A DNA stretch of 64,000 nt from a bacterium (GCA_023664305.1 JAMPFT010000001.1:270856-334855); one strand, 5' to 3'; shown: positions 46,636-55,001, counted from the stretch's first letter. Notes: generated from the sequence alone by a model not told the origin. Made by a program: numbers and translations.

Positions 46636-47652
46636 TTATTTCGCCGCTTCCTCCGCAAACCTGGTCGTCACAAGGTCGTCATACGGCACTTTTTCTTCCA
46701 GAACCCCGGCGTCCTTCAATATATTCTGCAGCAGATCAAAGGCATCCTGTTTAAAGACCAGATCCGTCTTCCAGGTATCCTGTTTATAATACCGCTCCAC
46801 AATTTTTGTCAGCGTCTCTCTGTCCGTCTCCGCAAACTGCGGCGCGATCACCTCCGCGATCTCCTCCGGGGTATGGCTCTGTACAAAGTCCATCCCCTTC
46901 TGCAGGGCGTTTGTAAAGGCCTGCACGGTATCCGCATGGCTCTCCAGATAGCTCTTTTTCGCCGAGAAGGAGGTGTAGGGCACATATCCAGAATCCTCGC
47001 CCAGCGACGCCACCACATACCCGTCGCCCTTCTGTTCCAGCATCGTCGCATGAGGCTCAAACTCCACCGTGAAATCCGCGTCTCCTCCGGAGAAAGCAGC
47101 CGCCGTGGATCCGAAGTCAATACTCTGGTCTATGTTCACCGATGCAGGATCGATGCCGTTCTTTTCCAGAATATACTCAAACACCATCTCCGGCATTCCG
47201 CCCGCTCTTCCGCCGAGTACGTCCTGACCTACAAGCATCTCCCAGGAAAAATCTTCGATCGGCTTTCTGGAAACCAGAAAATTTCCGGCCCTCTGGGTCA
47301 GCTGCGCAAAATTCACCACATAGTCTGCCGTTCCTCCCGCATAGGTGTATATGGTGCTCTCGCTACCCATAAATCCTATATCCGCCTCATCGGTAAGCAC
47401 TGCCGTCATCGTCTTATCCGCCCCGAATCCGGTGACCAGCTCCAGATCGATTCCTTCCTCCGCAAAGTACCCTTCTTCAATCGCCACATACATCGGCGCA
47501 TAAAAAATGGAATGCGCCACTTCATTCAACACTACTTTGGTCTGACCGTCTCCCTCTCCCTGGCCGTCTTTTGTACAGCCCGTAAAGCAGGACAGCACAA
47601 AAGCCGCCGTCAGGCAGATTGCGCCCGCTTTCTTCCAAAACGCTCTTTTCAT
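46636..47652 (-). CDS. ABC transporter substrate-binding lipoprotein (SsuA/THI5-like)
   Basis: 338 residues. A lipoprotein signal peptide ends at Cys26 (SCFTGC). The mature part has the NMT1/THI5-like pattern: SIFYAPMYVAIEEGYFAEEG, GFGADKTMTAVLTDEADIGF and GFMGSES. Such proteins bring sulfonates, thiamine precursors or similar organic compounds to an ABC importer. No permease or ATPase gene lies nearby, so it is an orphan receptor here. The ligand is unknown. Confidence 0.88.
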   Translation of the reverse strand: MKRAFWKKAGAICLTAAFVLSCFTGCTKDGQGEGDGQTKVVLNEVAHSIFYAPMYVAIEEGYFAEEGIDLELVTGFGADKTMTAVLTDEADIGFMGSESTIYTYAGGTADYVVNFAQLTQRAGNFLVSRKPIEDFSWEMLVGQDVLGGRAGGMPEMVFEYILEKNGIDPASVNIDQSIDFGSTAAAFSGGDADFTVEFEPHATMLEQKGDGYVVASLGEDSGYVPYTSFSAKKSYLESHADTVQAFTNALQKGMDFVQSHTPEEIAEVIAPQFAETDRETLTKIVERYYKQDTWKTDLVFKQDAFDLLQNILKDAGVLEEKVPYDDLVTTRFAEEAAK

Positions 47653-47777
47653 AGGAACCTCCCGATTTTGTCATGCTCTATCTTATGACTTTTCTCTAAA
47701 AAGGTTCCATTTCCGCCGCGTCAGGCTCCGCTCGCTCCCGCTGTCTCAGGTGCTCTCGCTTTTTTCTCCGGGAAGAA

Positions 47778-48452
47778 TCAGTCTCCTCCCTGCTTCTCCT
47801 TATCGGTCCGCTCCTTCTTCTTTCCTTCCGCTTTTCCGGCGGACGGGTTTCGCTCCGCCCGCTCCTCCGCAAGCTGATCCACAATTTTCTCAATCATCAG
47901 CTTCTTCACATACACGTCGAAGCTTAAGGCACAGATAAAGGCAAACTTCCGCAGGAAATCCCTGCTCTCCTCCGGCGCGCCGCCAAAGGTCTGTTCCGCC
48001 GTTTTAAACTTCTCCGCCACATCGGCCTTCAAAGCCTGGATCTGTCCCTTCTCCATGCTGAATGCCTCCCGATAAATCTCCTCCAGCCCGTAATCCTTTT
48101 CGTTTTTGAAGAACTTCTCGGTGATCGGGTGAAGGAGCGTCTGGATGTCGCTGATCGACATAATCCCCTTATAATAATAAATAAAAATCAAAAGCAGGAC
48201 ATGCTCCTTGGAATACTTTTTCTTCACCGGAGGAGGGAGCAGGTCGTTCTTCGCATAATTATTGATCATGGTCTTCGTCAGGATCTTATCCTCCTTCGGA
48301 TACCGGGAAGTGGGCCTTAGCCTGCTGTCCATAAAAGTGGTAACCTGATCCATATACAGCTCGATATCCGGTATATCTTCAGGGTTGATATGCTCTATTC
48401 TGTCAAGGCTTTCCAGAATGCTGTTTAATAAATTGCCGCTGTCTAACGTCAT
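47778..48452 (-). CDS. DUF1836 family predicted regulator
   Basis: 224 residues. The DUF1836 part has the family segments RYPKEDKILTKTMINNYAKNDLLPPP and HVLLLIFIYYYKGIMSISDIQ (parts of both), a fold thought to resemble MerR-type winged DNA-binding domains. The C-terminal tail is basic and likely flexible. AGAGGG precedes the ATG at 48452. A strong promoter with a palindromic spacer lies upstream, which would fit self-repression. Function otherwise unknown. Confidence 0.85.
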   Translation of the reverse strand: MTLDSGNLLNSILESLDRIEHINPEDIPDIELYMDQVTTFMDSRLRPTSRYPKEDKILTKTMINNYAKNDLLPPPVKKKYSKEHVLLLIFIYYYKGIMSISDIQTLLHPITEKFFKNEKDYGLEEIYREAFSMEKGQIQALKADVAEKFKTAEQTFGGAPEESRDFLRKFAFICALSFDVYVKKLMIEKIVDQLAEERAERNPSAGKAEGKKKERTDKEKQGGD

Positions 48453-48506
48453 GCAGTTTCCCTCTCTTCTCTGTTCAGAGACCGTCATTTGATCCCCTTG
48501 ACATTC

Positions 48507-48535
48507 ATTATATAGTATTCAATACTACATGACAA
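48507..48535 (-). promoter_or_regulatory. DUF1836 promoter with operator-like palindrome in the spacer
   Basis: TTGTCA, 17 bp, TATAAT on the minus strand. The spacer holds a perfect 15-bp palindrome TAGTATTCAATACTA (48513-48527), well placed for a repressor that blocks polymerase. Confidence 0.8.
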
Positions 48536-48574
48536 CTACTTCTTTTGTAAAGACGGCATTTTTCTCCTCCTCCC

Positions 48575-48603
48575 TTTACTTTACAACTTTAATATGATAA
48601 AAT
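48575..48603 (+). promoter_or_regulatory. Promoter of yerC
   Basis: TTTACT, 17 bp, TAAAAT on the plus strand; transcription should start near 48610. Confidence 0.7.
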
Positions 48604-48615
48604 AACTCCAGTCAG

Positions 48616-48633
48616 ACTGTAAAGTTTTACAGT
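48616..48633 (+). promoter_or_regulatory. Operator-like palindrome at the yerC start site
   Basis: ACTGTAAA-GT-TTTACAGT, 8-bp perfect arms, lies about 6 to 23 bases downstream of the predicted transcription start. A TrpR-like protein encoded by the next gene is one candidate binder. Confidence 0.65.
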
Positions 48634-48663
48634 GTAAAAGGAATCGAGTGAGGTGCTGCAGCA

Positions 48664-48972
48664 ATGAACAAAAAAATCAAGAACGAATCCGTGGATTTTC
48701 TGTTTGATGCAATCCTATGCCTGAAAACCCGGGAAGAATGCTATACTTTTTTCGAGGACCTGTGTACCGTCAACGAGCTTCTTTCTCTCTCTCAGCGCTT
48801 TGAAGTCGCCGCCATGTTAAAAAACCGCAAAACATACCTTGAAATCGCGGAAAAGACAGGCGCCTCCACCGCGACGATAAGCCGTGTCAACCGCTCCTTA
48901 AACTACGGAAACGACGGCTACGATATGGTATTTGGCCGTATGGACTGCGAAGAAACCGAAAAAGCGGAATAA
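48664..48972 (+). CDS. yerC: TrpR-like protein YerC/YecD
   Basis: 102 residues of the TrpR/YerC/YecD fold. It shows FEDLCTVNELLSLSQRFEVA and a helix-turn-helix AEKTGASTATISRVNRSL. These small dimers bind operator DNA; some act with a ligand, but the ligand of YerC is not settled. GAGGTG lies 8 nt before the ATG. The promoter region carries a palindrome that could be its own operator. The stop lies in the shared terminator stem. Confidence 0.93.
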   Translation: MNKKIKNESVDFLFDAILCLKTREECYTFFEDLCTVNELLSLSQRFEVAAMLKNRKTYLEIAEKTGASTATISRVNRSLNYGNDGYDMVFGRMDCEETEKAE

Positions 48973-49007
48973 AAAAGCGGGCTTCAAGCCCGCTTTTTTA
49001 TTCCGCT
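48963..49007. terminator. Bidirectional terminator with a 22-bp stem
   Basis: A near-perfect stem (48963-48984 with 48986-49007) contains AAAAAAGCGGGCTT/AAGCCCGCTTTTTT with T-runs on both strands. The stop codons of yerC and of the bactofilin gene both lie within it. Confidence 0.93.
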
Positions 49008-49503
49008 ATTCTGTTGTAAATCCGCCTTCTCCGCCGACAGCGCCTTCCGTAAAGGCTTCGTCCTTGCTGGCCTCCTCCACTTCCTTCAGCGCTTCTTCAA
49101 TCGCCGCTTTGGCCGTTTTCTTTCCCATTTTCAGCGCTTTCGCGTTCGGCTTGCTGCGCTTTGCGGGAACGTCCTGCTTCATATCGCACCTTCCCTGAAA
49201 GATAGCATGCTCGTCGATCACGATCGTCGTTGTGGTAATATCGCCTATTACCTTGCCGGTGGAGGTAATCTCCGCCTTTTCCTGGGCGTTAATGTTGCCT
49301 ACCACTTCGCCGCCGATTACCACAGTCTTCGCCAGAATATCTCCGCTTACATAGCCTGCCGCCCCCAAAATGAGCATTTCGCTCACCGTTACGTTTCCGT
49401 AGATGCTTCCGTCGATTCTGGCGGAGCCCTGCGTCTCAAAATTTCCGTTGCATTCGGCATCTTTTCCGATAATGGTTGAAATACTTATTTTGTTTCCTCG
49501 CAT
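49006..49503 (-). CDS. Bactofilin (polymer-forming cytoskeletal protein)
   Basis: 165 residues. The central right-handed beta-helix is clear from repeated short beta rungs: GNVTVSEMLILGAAGYVSGDI, KTVVIGGEVVGNI, AEITSTGKVIGDI, TIVIDEHAIFQG (parts only). The N-terminus is short and the C-terminal 50 residues are helical and charged. Bactofilins polymerise into membrane-linked filaments that place cell-wall enzymes. It follows the LytM-like gene by 65 bp, a pairing seen in other bacteria. AGGAGG precedes the ATG. Confidence 0.92.
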   Translation of the reverse strand: MRGNKISISTIIGKDAECNGNFETQGSARIDGSIYGNVTVSEMLILGAAGYVSGDILAKTVVIGGEVVGNINAQEKAEITSTGKVIGDITTTTIVIDEHAIFQGRCDMKQDVPAKRSKPNAKALKMGKKTAKAAIEEALKEVEEASKDEAFTEGAVGGEGGFTTE

Positions 49504-49568
49504 AATGTCCTCCTTACTTTTAAGCCGCCCGTGCAGCTCATACTCTTGTTCATCCGCTGTCGCCGATA

Positions 49569-50282
49569 TCAGCCGCTGATCGCCAGCATATCCATGGGGT
49601 CGATGTAGACGCCGTCTTTCATCATCTGATACCCCAGCTTGCTGTTCCCATCCGTGATCAGGATTAACGTCGTCCCCTGATTTACGGTCTCTCCCTGTTT
49701 TACCTTTACCTCGCCTGCGTTCCGGTAGATTGTCACATAGCCGTTTCCGTGATCCACCCAGATATTGTGGCCGTAATCGGCATCGTTATTGACGGCCGTC
49801 ACCGTTCCGCCCGCGGTCGCAACCACCATAGCGCCCTCGGACGTCGTGAAAATGCACATGGGGTCTCCCTCCGCAGCGTCCTCCATCGTCGCCGAACCCG
49901 TCAGCGGAAATTCCGTCGGCATCGTTCTCTTTTCCAGCTGCTCCGCCAACTGAGTCTCGTTAAACGTCTTTTGATTGACCGTCTCGCTTAAAATACGGAT
50001 CGTCTCATTCAACGACGCCACCTCGTCCTCAAGCTCCGCCTTCTCCTGCTCCAGCCTCTCGATCTGCTCCTGCTGCGAGGCTGTCTGGAGATTTTTTTCG
50101 GTCCAGACATCTCTCTCAAAATAGAAATACCCTATGGAGCCTCCGATAAAAACAGAAACCGCAGAGATTACAATCCACACGATCCACGGATGATACCTGT
50201 GCTGCTCGACCTTTGCGTCCACCGCATCCGACGCAAAGATGACCATCCGGCGTTTCTTACGTTTATGTCGTTGTCGTGCCAT
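49569..50282 (-). CDS. LytM/M23-like membrane protein lacking catalytic ligands
   Basis: 237 residues. A basic N-terminus precedes one membrane span near 32-52 (WIVWIVISAVSVFIGGSIG), then a coiled coil (QIERLEQEKAELEDEVASL) and a C-terminal M23 fold (GGTVTAVNNDADYGHNIWVDHGNGY). The zinc ligands usually found in HxxxD and HxH are missing: the first region reads FTTSEGAMV and the last YRNAGE. It is therefore probably a scaffold, like SpoIIQ- or EnvC-type proteins, rather than an enzyme. GGAGGTG precedes the ATG. Confidence 0.85.
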   Translation of the reverse strand: MARQRHKRKKRRMVIFASDAVDAKVEQHRYHPWIVWIVISAVSVFIGGSIGYFYFERDVWTEKNLQTASQQEQIERLEQEKAELEDEVASLNETIRILSETVNQKTFNETQLAEQLEKRTMPTEFPLTGSATMEDAAEGDPMCIFTTSEGAMVVATAGGTVTAVNNDADYGHNIWVDHGNGYVTIYRNAGEVKVKQGETVNQGTTLILITDGNSKLGYQMMKDGVYIDPMDMLAISG

Positions 50283-50459
50283 AAAAAGAATCACCTCCGG
50301 TAAACACGAATACATGTATTTTACCATAGGCCGCTTCTAACATCAATGTGGATTTAACATTTTTGTAACATTTCCCCAATAAAAATTTAAGAATTTCTAT
50401 AATATAACGATTTTTTTTACTCTTTTTTGTATATATTGTACAAGGCAATTCGTCCCGGT

Positions 50460-51239
50460 TTACCCGTGTCCGCATATTTCAAGGACCTTCCGCCATTCCA
50501 GACCGCCTCCAAACAGATCCAGCGCACTCCCGACGGTCACGTTCAGTTTTCCGTTTCCCAGTCTCTGCAGCGCTTCCAGATCTTCATAGCTATGTACGCC
50601 GCCGGCATAAGTCACCGGTATCTTTCCCCAGGAACCGAGAAGCCCTGCCAGCTCCTCCTCAATTCCCAAAGCCTGTCCCTCCACATCCACCGCGTGAACG
50701 AGAAACTCATCGCAATATCCCGCAAGGCTTTCCAAAAGCTTTAAATTCACCTTCTCCTCGGTTACCTTCTGCCATCTGTCCGTGACCACACGGTATCCGT
50801 CCCCTGTCCTGACGCAGCTCAAGTCCAGCACAAGTCTGTCCCTGCCCACCGCGGCGGCAAGCTTTTCCAATCTGTCGTAGCGGATCCGTCCGTCCCGAAA
50901 CACATAGGATGTCACGATGACATGAGAAGCTCCCGCCTCCAGAAATTCAGCGGCATTTTCCGCCGTGATCCCGCCGCCTGCCTGCAGTCCGCCGGGATAG
51001 GCCCGCAGCGCGGACAGCGCCTGCTCCTTCGTCAGCGCGTAATATCCGCTTTCCGGCGGATTCAGCAGAATAACGTGTCCTCCGCGCAGTCCGGCATCCC
51101 GAAAAAGCGCGGCAAAATAAGCGGCGTCCTGCTCTGCCACAAAATTTTCGACCACACGGTCTCCTGTATCCTTCAGACTGCCTCCCACGATCTGTTTCAC
51201 TTTACCGTTATGAATATCAATGCAGGGTCTGAATTCCAT
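50460..51239 (-). CDS. hisA: HisA-type isomerase, eukaryotic (HIS6-like) branch
   Basis: 259 residues, TIM barrel. The early FRPCIDIHNGKVKQIVGG motif with Asp8 and later HAVDVEGQ supply the two catalytic Asp residues; QAGGGITAENA and TYAGGVHSYEDL bind phosphate. The early sequence and length resemble the yeast HIS6 branch more than typical bacterial HisA. It isomerises ProFAR in histidine synthesis. No other his gene is present in this window. Confidence 0.88.
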   Translation of the reverse strand: MEFRPCIDIHNGKVKQIVGGSLKDTGDRVVENFVAEQDAAYFAALFRDAGLRGGHVILLNPPESGYYALTKEQALSALRAYPGGLQAGGGITAENAAEFLEAGASHVIVTSYVFRDGRIRYDRLEKLAAAVGRDRLVLDLSCVRTGDGYRVVTDRWQKVTEEKVNLKLLESLAGYCDEFLVHAVDVEGQALGIEEELAGLLGSWGKIPVTYAGGVHSYEDLEALQRLGNGKLNVTVGSALDLFGGGLEWRKVLEICGHG

Positions 51240-51364
51240 TTTTTTCCTTTTTCCTTTTTACCACATATTTTTTCCTCCTCTTCGCATACTATACGCAGAT
51301 CGACCATTTTGCATTCGCAGTGGTAGATTGTTGAGTTTATCTTATGACAGAACGGAGGATGACT

Positions 51365-52006
51365 ATGAAAAAAAGCAGACAGCTGAGAGGGGTTAAAAAA
51401 CTCCTCACGTTAGGTCTTGTTCTTGCCTATGTATGCATGGCTACAGCGTGCAAGAATAACGACAACACAGGCAACGGCACAGGCTCCGGCAGTATGGCCG
51501 GAGGCGGCGCCCAGAATGAATCCGGTTCTGCCGGCACCGACGGCACGAACGGCAGCAATAATTCCAACAGCAGCAATTCCAACGGTTCTTCCGAAAGCGG
51601 TTCCGGAAACAATAATTCCGTGACGGAAGGAAGCGGCAGCAGCAGCTCTGTACTGGACGATATCGGCGACGCGGTCAACGATGCGATCGACGGTGTGACC
51701 GACGGCATTGACGATATGACCGGAAACGGCTCCGACACCAACGGTACGACAGGAACGGGAACCGGCACTAACGGCACTACAGGCACCGGCACGAGTGGAA
51801 CAGGTTCCGGCACAAACGGCACCACAGGCACAGGTACGAGCGGAACAGGCTCCGGCACAAACGGCACAGGCACAGGTACGAACGGCACCACAGGCACAGG
51901 TTCCGGCACAAACGGCACCGGCTCAGACGTCGGCGGAACGAACGGAACCACCAGAGGCATCGGCTTCGGCACCGGAAACGGCATGTCCGGCGTTCTGGAG
52001 CGTTAA
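51365..52006 (+). CDS. Gly/Thr/Asn repeat lipoprotein
   Basis: 213 residues. The lipoprotein signal ends at Cys29 (MATAC). The mature part is low-complexity: Asn/Ser/Gly first, a short helical stretch (DDIGDAVNDAIDGVTDGI), then repeats of the TGTGTSGTGSGTNGT type. It is an anchored flexible surface protein; a function such as spacer or adhesion support is only a guess. GGAGG lies 6 nt before the ATG. Confidence 0.8.
   Translation: MKKSRQLRGVKKLLTLGLVLAYVCMATACKNNDNTGNGTGSGSMAGGGAQNESGSAGTDGTNGSNNSNSSNSNGSSESGSGNNNSVTEGSGSSSSVLDDIGDAVNDAIDGVTDGIDDMTGNGSDTNGTTGTGTGTNGTTGTGTSGTGSGTNGTTGTGTSGTGSGTNGTGTGTNGTTGTGSGTNGTGSDVGGTNGTTRGIGFGTGNGMSGVLER
51746..51925 (+). repeat. Tandem minisatellite in the lipoprotein gene
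   Basis: Two adjacent 45-bp units encode TGTGTSGTGSGTNGT, flanked by shorter variants of the same codon pattern. The array is in frame, so copy-number change would alter protein length without breaking it. Confidence 0.8.
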
Positions 52007-52038
52007 AAAACAAAATATAAGCTTCTATAAGGCAGTCC

Positions 52039-52806
52039 TCAGGAAAGGACTGCCTCTATCACATCACGCATATCATACATTCCCGCAGGCTTTCCCGCGA
52101 GGAATTTTGCCGCCTGAACCGCTCCCTTTCCAAACACTGCCTTGGAATAGGCCGCGTGAGAAAAGGTAATCACCTCATCCGGCCCCGCAAAGAGAACGTC
52201 GTGCTCTCCGACAATCGTTCCACCCCGCACCGCGCTGATCCCGATCTCCTTTACAGGCCGTCTCTCTCTTCTTGCGCTCCTGTCAAATACATATTCATAT
52301 CCGCCGCCCAGCTCCTCATTCACGGAATCCGCCAGGGCGAGAGCCGTCCCGCTGGGAGCGTCTGCCTTGAGGTTATGGTGTTTTTCCACGATTTCAATAT
52401 CATAGCCCGCGGGCCCCAGCACGCCCGCAGCCTTTTTTAACAGCGAAAACAGCAGATTGATGCCCAGGGACATATTCGCCGATTTCAAAACAGCCACGCT
52501 CTCCGCGGTCTCCCGCACCTTCTGCAGCTGCCTCTCATCCAGCCCCGTCGTACAGAGGACGCAGGGAATCTTTCTCTGCTTACAGTAGTCAAGAAGCCCG
52601 TCTACGGCTGCAGCCGCGGAAAAGTCGATAATGCAGTCCGCGTTTTCCGTACACTCCCGTAAGTCTGCGTAAACCGGATAGGAATTGTGCCCATCGTCAA
52701 ACGTATCCACGCCCGCCGCGATACATACATCGCCGTCCTCCGCCGCCAGCCTGCTGATCACCTGCCCCATTTTCCCGTTGCAGCCGTGCATGATAATTCT
52801 AACCAT
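52039..52806 (-). CDS. dapB: 4-hydroxy-tetrahydrodipicolinate reductase
   Basis: 255 residues. The nucleotide-binding motif GCNGKMGQV is at the N-terminus and the signature EKHHNLKADAPSGTA is present, with catalytic His and Lys. It reduces the DapA product in lysine and diaminopimelate synthesis. It lies 41 bp after dapA. Its start has only a weak ribosome binding site (GAGAG). The stop codon falls in a hairpin with AGGCAGTCCT arms shared with the end of the convergent lipoprotein gene. Confidence 0.95.
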   Translation of the reverse strand: MVRIIMHGCNGKMGQVISRLAAEDGDVCIAAGVDTFDDGHNSYPVYADLRECTENADCIIDFSAAAAVDGLLDYCKQRKIPCVLCTTGLDERQLQKVRETAESVAVLKSANMSLGINLLFSLLKKAAGVLGPAGYDIEIVEKHHNLKADAPSGTALALADSVNEELGGGYEYVFDRSARRERRPVKEIGISAVRGGTIVGEHDVLFAGPDEVITFSHAAYSKAVFGKGAVQAAKFLAGKPAGMYDMRDVIEAVLS

Positions 52807-52847
52807 ATTCGTTTTTTCTCTCTTTCGTCTCTGATTCCGATCCGCTT

Positions 52848-53732
52848 TTACAGGATTCCGTAATTCTTCATCGCCTTTTCCAGCCGGGCTGCGTGTTCCG
52901 GCTCCATCTCCGTGAGTGGCATTCTCAGCGCGCCTGCCTGCAGCCCCATCAGATTTAACGCCTTCTTCACGGGAATCGGATTCACCTCGCAAAACAGCGC
53001 CTTGCAGAGCTCCATCGCCCGCAGCTGCAGCCTGCAGCTTTCCTTTACATTGCCGTCCAGATAAGTCTGGCAGATTTCATGGGTCTGCGCCGGCGCGACA
53101 TTCGACAGCACGGAGATAACGCCCAGCCCGCCCAGCGACATAATCGGCACGATCTGGTCGTCGTTTCCGGAATAAATATCCACGCAGCCGTCCGAGATTG
53201 CCGCAAGATACGCGATCTGGCTGATATCGCCGCTTGCCTCCTTGACGCCTACGATATTCTCCACCTCGCGGCACAGTCTCGCCACCGTCTCCGGCAGGAT
53301 ATTGCAGCCCGTTCTGCTGGGCACGTTATACAGCAGACAGGGGAGCTTTACGGAGTCCGCCACCGTCTTAAAATGCGCAAACAGTCCGTTCTGCGTCGCC
53401 TTATTGTAATAAGGGCTCACAAGAAGCAATCCGTCCACGCCGATCTTTTCCGCCTCCGTGGAAAGATAGACCGCCGTCTCCGTACAGTTGGAGCCCGTAC
53501 CCGCAATCACGGGAATCCTCCCCGCCACCGTCTCCGTGCAGTACCGGATCACATCCAGATGCTCCTCGTGCGTCAGCGTGGACGATTCTCCCGTCGTTCC
53601 GCAGACAATGATCGCATCCGTTCCGTTTTCGATCTGGAACTCCAAAAGCTTCGCAAACTGCTCATAATTGACTGTCCCGTCCTCATGCATGGGCGTGACG
53701 ACGGCCACGCCTGCCCCCTTAAAAATTGCCAT
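52848..53732 (-). CDS. dapA: 4-hydroxy-tetrahydrodipicolinate synthase
   Basis: 294 residues, class I aldolase TIM barrel. It has CGTTGESSTLTHEEH, the Tyr in YNVPSRTGCNI, and the Schiff-base Lys in VGVKEASGD. It condenses pyruvate with aspartate semialdehyde. The start MAIFKGAG has GGAGGAG upstream. Together with dapB it supplies diaminopimelate to the cell wall. Confidence 0.96.
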   Translation of the reverse strand: MAIFKGAGVAVVTPMHEDGTVNYEQFAKLLEFQIENGTDAIIVCGTTGESSTLTHEEHLDVIRYCTETVAGRIPVIAGTGSNCTETAVYLSTEAEKIGVDGLLLVSPYYNKATQNGLFAHFKTVADSVKLPCLLYNVPSRTGCNILPETVARLCREVENIVGVKEASGDISQIAYLAAISDGCVDIYSGNDDQIVPIMSLGGLGVISVLSNVAPAQTHEICQTYLDGNVKESCRLQLRAMELCKALFCEVNPIPVKKALNLMGLQAGALRMPLTEMEPEHAARLEKAMKNYGIL

Positions 53733-53767
53733 TTTTTCTCCTCCGTTTTTATGTTCTGAATGCAGCG

Positions 53768-54265
53768 TTATTTCCAATACCTGAATTTCATGGTCTCGAT
53801 CTTGGAAACCTCGTCTGCCAGCACACATATTTCATCGCACAGCTTAATACCCGTAAGGATCACGCTTGTCTCCTCCCGGCACTCCAGCATCCCTTTCAGA
53901 TCCTGCACGGACACAATTCCCTTTTCCACCAATCCCAGCACCTCGTCCAGAATAAGCAGATCGCACTCTCCCGTGGCGAGCACCTTTCTGGCAAAATTCA
54001 TTCCGTTTCGGATATTTACGATCTCCTCCGCCTTTTTCTCCTCGGACAGCTGCTCATAGTTTTCGTCCAGCTTTTCAAAACGGAACATTTTGATCTCCGG
54101 CTCCAGACGTCTCTGAAAGCCGGATTCGTCCGGCCCCTTTCCCTTCAGAAACTGTATGATGACCACACGTTTCCCTTCCATCGCCGCCTGAACGGCTCTT
54201 CCGATCGCTGCAGGCGACTTTCCTCTCCCGTCTCCTGCATATATGTAGATCAGTCCTCTCGCCAT
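53768..54265 (-). CDS. CobO/BtuR-like P-loop ATPase
   Basis: 165 residues. The N-terminal P-loop is YIYAGDGRGKSPAA and the later segments VVIIQFLKG, LLILDEVLG and SVILTGIKL match corrinoid adenosyltransferases of the CobO type. The P-loop has GRGKS instead of the usual GKGKTT. A role in adenosylating cobamides is likely by family, but no cobamide genes are nearby. AAGAGGT precedes the ATG at 54265. Confidence 0.82.
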   Translation of the reverse strand: MARGLIYIYAGDGRGKSPAAIGRAVQAAMEGKRVVIIQFLKGKGPDESGFQRRLEPEIKMFRFEKLDENYEQLSEEKKAEEIVNIRNGMNFARKVLATGECDLLILDEVLGLVEKGIVSVQDLKGMLECREETSVILTGIKLCDEICVLADEVSKIETMKFRYWK

Positions 54266-54365
54266 ACCATACCTCTTATTCTTTCGGTGCCAAGCTGCCG
54301 GAACGGGCAACAATCTATTCACTTCTGTTAGAATACCATATATTTCAGGATTTGGCAATAAAGTG

Positions 54366-55001
54366 TCAGCTTTCTTCTTCCATCAGCTCCAATTTGCTTA
54401 CGGAAACCTCAAAAGCTACCCTTCTCTCCACATTTTCTTCATCCAGTTTTTTCATATATTCGCGGCTCTGGATTCTTCCCCAGACCGCGCACCGCTCCCC
54501 GACTCTGAAATTATTTGCGTATCGCGCGTTCCTGCCCCAGCAGATACAGGGGATATAGTCGGACTTCCCATAGGGGCGGTTCACCGCCAGCAGCAGATCG
54601 GCAATCTCACGTCCCAGCGGGGTCTTTCGGTAAATGGGCTCCTTGCAGATATACCCGTCCAGAAAGATCTGATTCGTTTTGGAGCTCTCCTCCATCTCCT
54701 CGATAAAGCTGATTTCCCGCGCAAACACGGAGAGCACCAGCCTGTTCCTGCGCTCCTCATGGCGGTTATAGGAGCGGAACTGACCGTTGACGCAGATCAG
54801 TTCGCCTATGTAGTCGGCGTTCACATCCATAAGCCTCTCCGACACCATCACAGGGATAATGTCATAGCTTTCGCTGAGGCGCTTGCACTTGACGTCCACC
54901 ATGTAAAACCCTTCCCCGAATATCTCGTGGCTGTAGGAAAAACCGCTGACGATTTCTCCCATGACCGTTACCTGATTGTTTTCAATTACCTTATCTGTCA
55001 T
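54366..55001 (-). CDS. Single-stranded DNA-binding protein-like, two OB folds
   Basis: 211 residues. Two OB-type halves are visible: residues 8-95 (VTVMGEIVSGF, ICVNGQF) and 105-205 (IFLDGYICKEPIYRKTPLGREIADLLLAVNR, IPCICWGRNA, parts only). The second half is the typical SSB core; the acidic tail expected in housekeeping SSB is short (LELMEEES). It is a secondary SSB or PriB-like protein. GGGAG precedes the ATG. Confidence 0.82.
   Translation of the reverse strand: MTDKVIENNQVTVMGEIVSGFSYSHEIFGEGFYMVDVKCKRLSESYDIIPVMVSERLMDVNADYIGELICVNGQFRSYNRHEERRNRLVLSVFAREISFIEEMEESSKTNQIFLDGYICKEPIYRKTPLGREIADLLLAVNRPYGKSDYIPCICWGRNARYANNFRVGERCAVWGRIQSREYMKKLDEENVERRVAFEVSVSKLELMEEES

Noticed and set aside
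53733-54265. Lysine riboswitch before dapA
   Set aside because: Only 35 bp separate dapA from the CobO-like gene, too short for that RNA.
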